Below are positions 62,036 to 64,000 of a stretch of DNA of 64,000 nucleotides, in pieces. The position numbers and the translations under genes were made by a program. Source of the stretch: Pyxicephalus adspersus (lineage: Eukaryota; Chordata; Amphibia; Anura; Pyxicephalidae). Location of the stretch: the NCBI RefSeq assembly GCF_032062135.1, contig NC_092863.1, positions 20,050,490 to 20,114,489 of the forward strand. The letters run 5' to 3'. The first letter of the stretch is position 1; the number at the start of each line of letters is the position of its first letter. The notes beneath the pieces are model-generated. The model saw nothing but the letters and a program-made list of their open reading frames with translations, was not told the DNA's origin and searched no databases.

Positions 62036-64000
62036 CGCATTCCTAAACCCTGCATTTAGCACTTCTAATCCATGAACTCAGTGTATCTCACACTTCCTAG
62101 GCCTTCCTTGCATTCCTTGCATTATGCACGCCGAGCCTTGTATTTTCTGTATCTCACAGTTCTGAGTCCTGTTTTCTTTTCATTACATACTCCTGAGTCC
62201 TGCTCTCTGTGCTTTATGGACTCCTAAGCCCAGCCTTATGTACACTATGATTGTGAAAGACTAGCTCCAGATATTTCAAATGGCGGGTCGGAGCCAGTGC
62301 TGACTTCAGGAGGTTCAGCATCTAATCTATGTAATGTCTGGAAAGTCAGATATTGTCCTGCCTGAGTGCTTGTTTTCTCTTGGTAATGAGCCAACAATGG
62401 AGCCAGCACCTTGAATACCCAAGGTGAAGAAGACAAGCTCCCTGGTGGGGAAAAGCTACTTTTTGTAGCCCTGCCAAGTTACTGCTTTTCCCTACTGTGA
62501 CAAGCTGCCATTAATCTTCTGGTTATAGTTCTGCCAGCACTCTACCTTGCTGCAGCCTACATTGTTCTGCATTGGAAGATATAGGCATTGTGCAGCTTCA
62601 CCTGCTGGTTGATATAGGCACCTACACAGCCAGTACCCACACCCTGTATTTTATTCAACTACACTATTTAGCTGAGCTCAGACCAAATAACTCTTTGCCT
62701 GAAAAACAGGTTTGTTACTGTGGCAGGCCTGGCTGTACATTTCATATTTCCTGTAAGATTCCAGAGCTTCTGTGCAATTCATATATTCCTCATGAAGTTT
62801 TTTTTTACTTTTTGGGACTTAGGTAGCCAGATTTCTGTGTTTGAAGAGGGAACTAAACTCGTTGGTAGGTGAAGAGCTTCTGCTATAATCGGCACATAAA
62901 GTATGCACAGTCCGGGACCAGTCATGGGCACTGCCATCTTTACTGCCAGTGATCCCTTGTTGAATGGATGATGGAACTCCTGTGTTCTAACCTACCAGGA
63001 GCTAGGGAGATAGTTATCTGGCAAACAAATAATACGTCCTGGTGGTTTTTTGTTTGGGCAGTTTCAGTCTGCTTTAAAGTTGTTCACCCACTGCTATGGG
63101 GAGCTTGTTATGCATGTATGGAGAAAAGTATAAGGACCCCTAAAATAAAACAGAAAGGTAATATGGAATATTTTTATTATGCAAAATAACAGTTTGGAAG
63201 TTTTACTAGTTCTGTCATACTGGTTCTAGAAAGGTATTAACCTCATCTACCAGAAAACATATGTTGTCCACTACGTACTGGTTACAGTATGTAACAGCTG
63301 TAATTTAAATGGCTGGTCTACAAACATTCATCATGTTTCCTTCTCTCCCCATGTGTGTAGTTTACTATACAGTAACCTGGCAGTTAGAGGACAGAGGTCA
63401 AGTCGTAGACTTTAAAGTAAATTATCAGTGACATGGGTAATAATTAGAACTGCCACAGTGCACTTTCTACCCTGCTGTTCATGCAAGTTTTGATATAATT
63501 GTGATGAAATTGATTTATTAGGTTATTGTTTTTTTGTTTTTTTTGCTCATGACTTTGTGTATGTGTACTGTATCTTTGCTTTGAACACATCTCCCCATTA
63601 TTATCTAGTAGAATTAGACAGTAGAATTTATTGTTTTCTGGTATAATTTGCATAGAATCAAAACAGCAATTCCCATCTGTATTTAATAAACACAATTTTA
63701 TGGTTTTCTTTTTTTACAGGAATGCAGATTGCAGAAAGGGATACCTCCATTCAATACAACATTTAAGCAATGAAAAAAGAGATTTCTTTTTCATTGTAGG
63801 ATTATTTTGGAAAGATTTGTTTTCGAAGACCTGTGGGGGCCCAAGGTTCAATATAATTAACAAATAATTATAGCCAATTTATTTTATTTTGAGAAATGTG
63901 TCTATTAAGAGTTGACAGGGACTTCTTTTGTATTTTGAGCAAGGCCCCATCCCGAGAATGATGCAGTCTAAATTTTTATTTAAAAAAATGCCCAGTAAAA
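62036..64000. other. Upstream flank, nothing recognised
   Basis: Short ORFs only on both strands. None resembles a known protein. Confidence 0.45.

Overview
The window is vertebrate nuclear DNA, most likely from a frog. It is AT-rich, has GT-AG introns, and is crowded with terminal-inverted-repeat elements, tRNA-derived SINEs, Tx1- and CR1-type LINE relics, a DIRS-like relic and a full-length decayed piggyBac. The protein-coding exons are very close to tetrapod puromycin-sensitive aminopeptidase. The frog assignment is inferred from this repeat mix and is not proven by a search.

One protein-coding gene fills most of the window: NPEPPS, on the minus strand, from its ATG at 60068 to its stop at 11404. 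Twenty-two of an expected 23 coding exons can be placed to the base, with matching splice phases and consensus splice sites. The visible exons carry 2543 coding bases. Adding an exon 2 of the usual size (85 bases) gives 875 residues. The catalytic residues then fall at GAMEN 272-276, H308/E309/H312, E331 and Y394. Exon 2 is not visible and probably lies in the 944-base run of N (49981-50924) inside the 28.7-kb first intron.

Layout from left to right: 1-10.4 kb is intergenic, with a hAT MITE, a hAT fragment and a Tc1-like relic but no recognisable gene. 10.4-11.4 kb is the probable 3' UTR. 11.4-31.2 kb holds exons 23 to 3. Within it, intron 20 contains a 3.4-kb piggyBac-type composite (14754-18140) that carries a five-unit array of hairpin-forming repeats. 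That composite sits in a dispersed repeat whose uninterrupted paralogue lies 5 kb away in intron 19. 31.2-59.9 kb is intron 1, mostly transposon relics plus the gap. 59.9-60.4 kb is exon 1 and a GC-box promoter.

60.9-61.0 kb has a second promoter-like cluster (ZNF143-, RFX- and NRF1-type motifs) with no recognised gene. From there to 64 kb there are MITEs and anonymous sequence.

No RNA genes, CRISPR arrays or bacterial features are present. The most unusual structures are the hairpin array in the piggyBac-type element, its three TTAA-associated ends with an empty-site paralogue, and the palindromic retroposon tails just upstream of the NPEPPS promoter.
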